Assembly (NCBI GenBank): GCA_910585635.1
Contig: CAJUFE010000008.1
Location: 50,042 to 114,041 of the forward strand
Direction of reading: 5' to 3'
DNA: 64,000 bases
DNA from: an uncultured Lachnospiraceae bacterium
Lineage (GTDB): Bacteria; Bacillota; Clostridia; Lachnospirales; Lachnospiraceae
Part shown: positions 63,659 through 64,000 of the stretch, piece by piece
Numbering within the stretch: the first letter of the stretch is position 1
Layout: the number at the start of each line of letters is the position of its first letter
Notes under the pieces: generated by a model
Seen by the model: only the letters and a program-made list of their open reading frames with translations
Databases searched by the model: none
What the model was told of the DNA's origin: nothing
Made by a program: the position numbers and the translations under genes

Positions 63659-64000
63659 ATGGCAGAAAAAGGAACATTTGTACAGCGCAACTATAAGGAT
63701 ACGATCTTCCACGACCTGTTCTCGGATAAAAAGAACGCCCTCTCCCTTTATAACGCTCTGAACCACACAGACTACCAGGACACAGAGGGTCTGGAAGTGG
63801 TCACCCTCTCGGACGCGATCTATATCCATCTGAAGAATGATGTATCCATCCTGTTCCAAGACCAACTGGAGCTCTGGGAGCATCAGAGTACGCGGAACGG
63901 GAACATGCCCTTAAGAGGGCTGCTCTATTTTGCCCGTGAGATCGAAGGTTTGCTGGCGGCACGGGGCGTGGAGCTGTATGGCACGAAGATCGTGAAGATC
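63659..64000 (+). CDS. Rpn family nuclease-type protein (partial, runs off the edge)
   Basis: 114 residues visible from the ATG after AAGGAGG. It starts NYKDTIFHDLFSDKKNALSL and has YIHLKNDVSILFQDQ followed by LWEHQSTRNGNMPLR, the Lachnospiraceae-type Rpn core with the ND and E-Q residues. It is a homologue of the gene at 43270 but not a recent duplicate. The C-terminus lies outside the window. Confidence 0.9.
   Translation, partial: MAEKGTFVQRNYKDTIFHDLFSDKKNALSLYNALNHTDYQDTEGLEVVTLSDAIYIHLKNDVSILFQDQLELWEHQSTRNGNMPLRGLLYFAREIEGLLAARGVELYGTKIVKI

Overview
The window looks like a chromosomal segment of a spore-forming Clostridia member, most likely Lachnospiraceae. This is inferred from an alpha/beta-type small acid-soluble spore protein, Rpn-family nucleases with Glu/Gly/Arg tails, YitT, GH1 and GH4 phospho-glycosidases, strong Shine-Dalgarno sites and GC-rich, ATC-rich coding. 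No rRNA or tRNA gene was recognised, so no species is named.

Layout: (1) 1-2800, wreck of a type II Wadjet defence locus: jetA intact, jetC missing, the start of jetB joined to a jetD remnant with an in-frame stop. (2) 2.9-13 kb, a small multidrug-export membrane protein, O-acetylhomoserine sulfhydrylase, cardiolipin synthase, patatin, and an operon of an SLH-like exported protein with a MacA/MacB-like exporter. (3) 13.5-21.4 kb, spore protein, GH1 and GH4 6-phospho-glycosidases around a MATE pump with its own promoter and transcription attenuator, a PIN-domain protein, a 310-bp nest of inverted repeats, YitT. (4) 21.4-30.5 kb, two-component system divergent from a lipoprotein, two sugar-type ABC permeases and a coiled-coil HlyD-like protein, with no ATPase gene. 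(5) 30.6-41.8 kb, XdhC, an Fe-S protein, cupin, an EIIB-like/ROK fusion, metallophosphatase, RpiR-type SIS regulator, zinc-finger protein, polA and a fused 3-methyladenine glycosylase/dephospho-CoA kinase. (6) 42.2-46.3 kb, two Rpn-type genes sharing one tail and an integrase-like protein lacking catalytic residues. (7) 46.4-63.2 kb, a surface-polysaccharide locus: radical SAM protein, four GT4 transferases, polymerase/ligase, GT52-like transferase, flippase, MBOAT and SGNH acyl-transfer pair, then a more GC-rich cassette of CMP-ulosonate synthetase (KdsB), HMGL-type aldolase and HAD phosphatase, ending in decayed genes. (8) A third Rpn gene runs off the right edge.

Two themes cross the window. 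Short degenerate tandem repeats with unrelated units of about 24-54 bp recur between genes and even inside essential genes such as polA. A dispersed element of about 113 bp containing a GC hairpin occurs in two good copies and some partial ones.

The most interesting candidate system is the KdsB/aldolase/HAD cassette with the GT52-like transferase. Together they suggest that a 2-keto-3-deoxy sugar acid is made by an aldolase of the DRE-TIM metallolyase type instead of KdsA or NeuB, activated with CMP and placed in a Gram-positive surface glycan. The acyl-transferase pair may decorate the glycan. This is inferred from gene content, not demonstrated.
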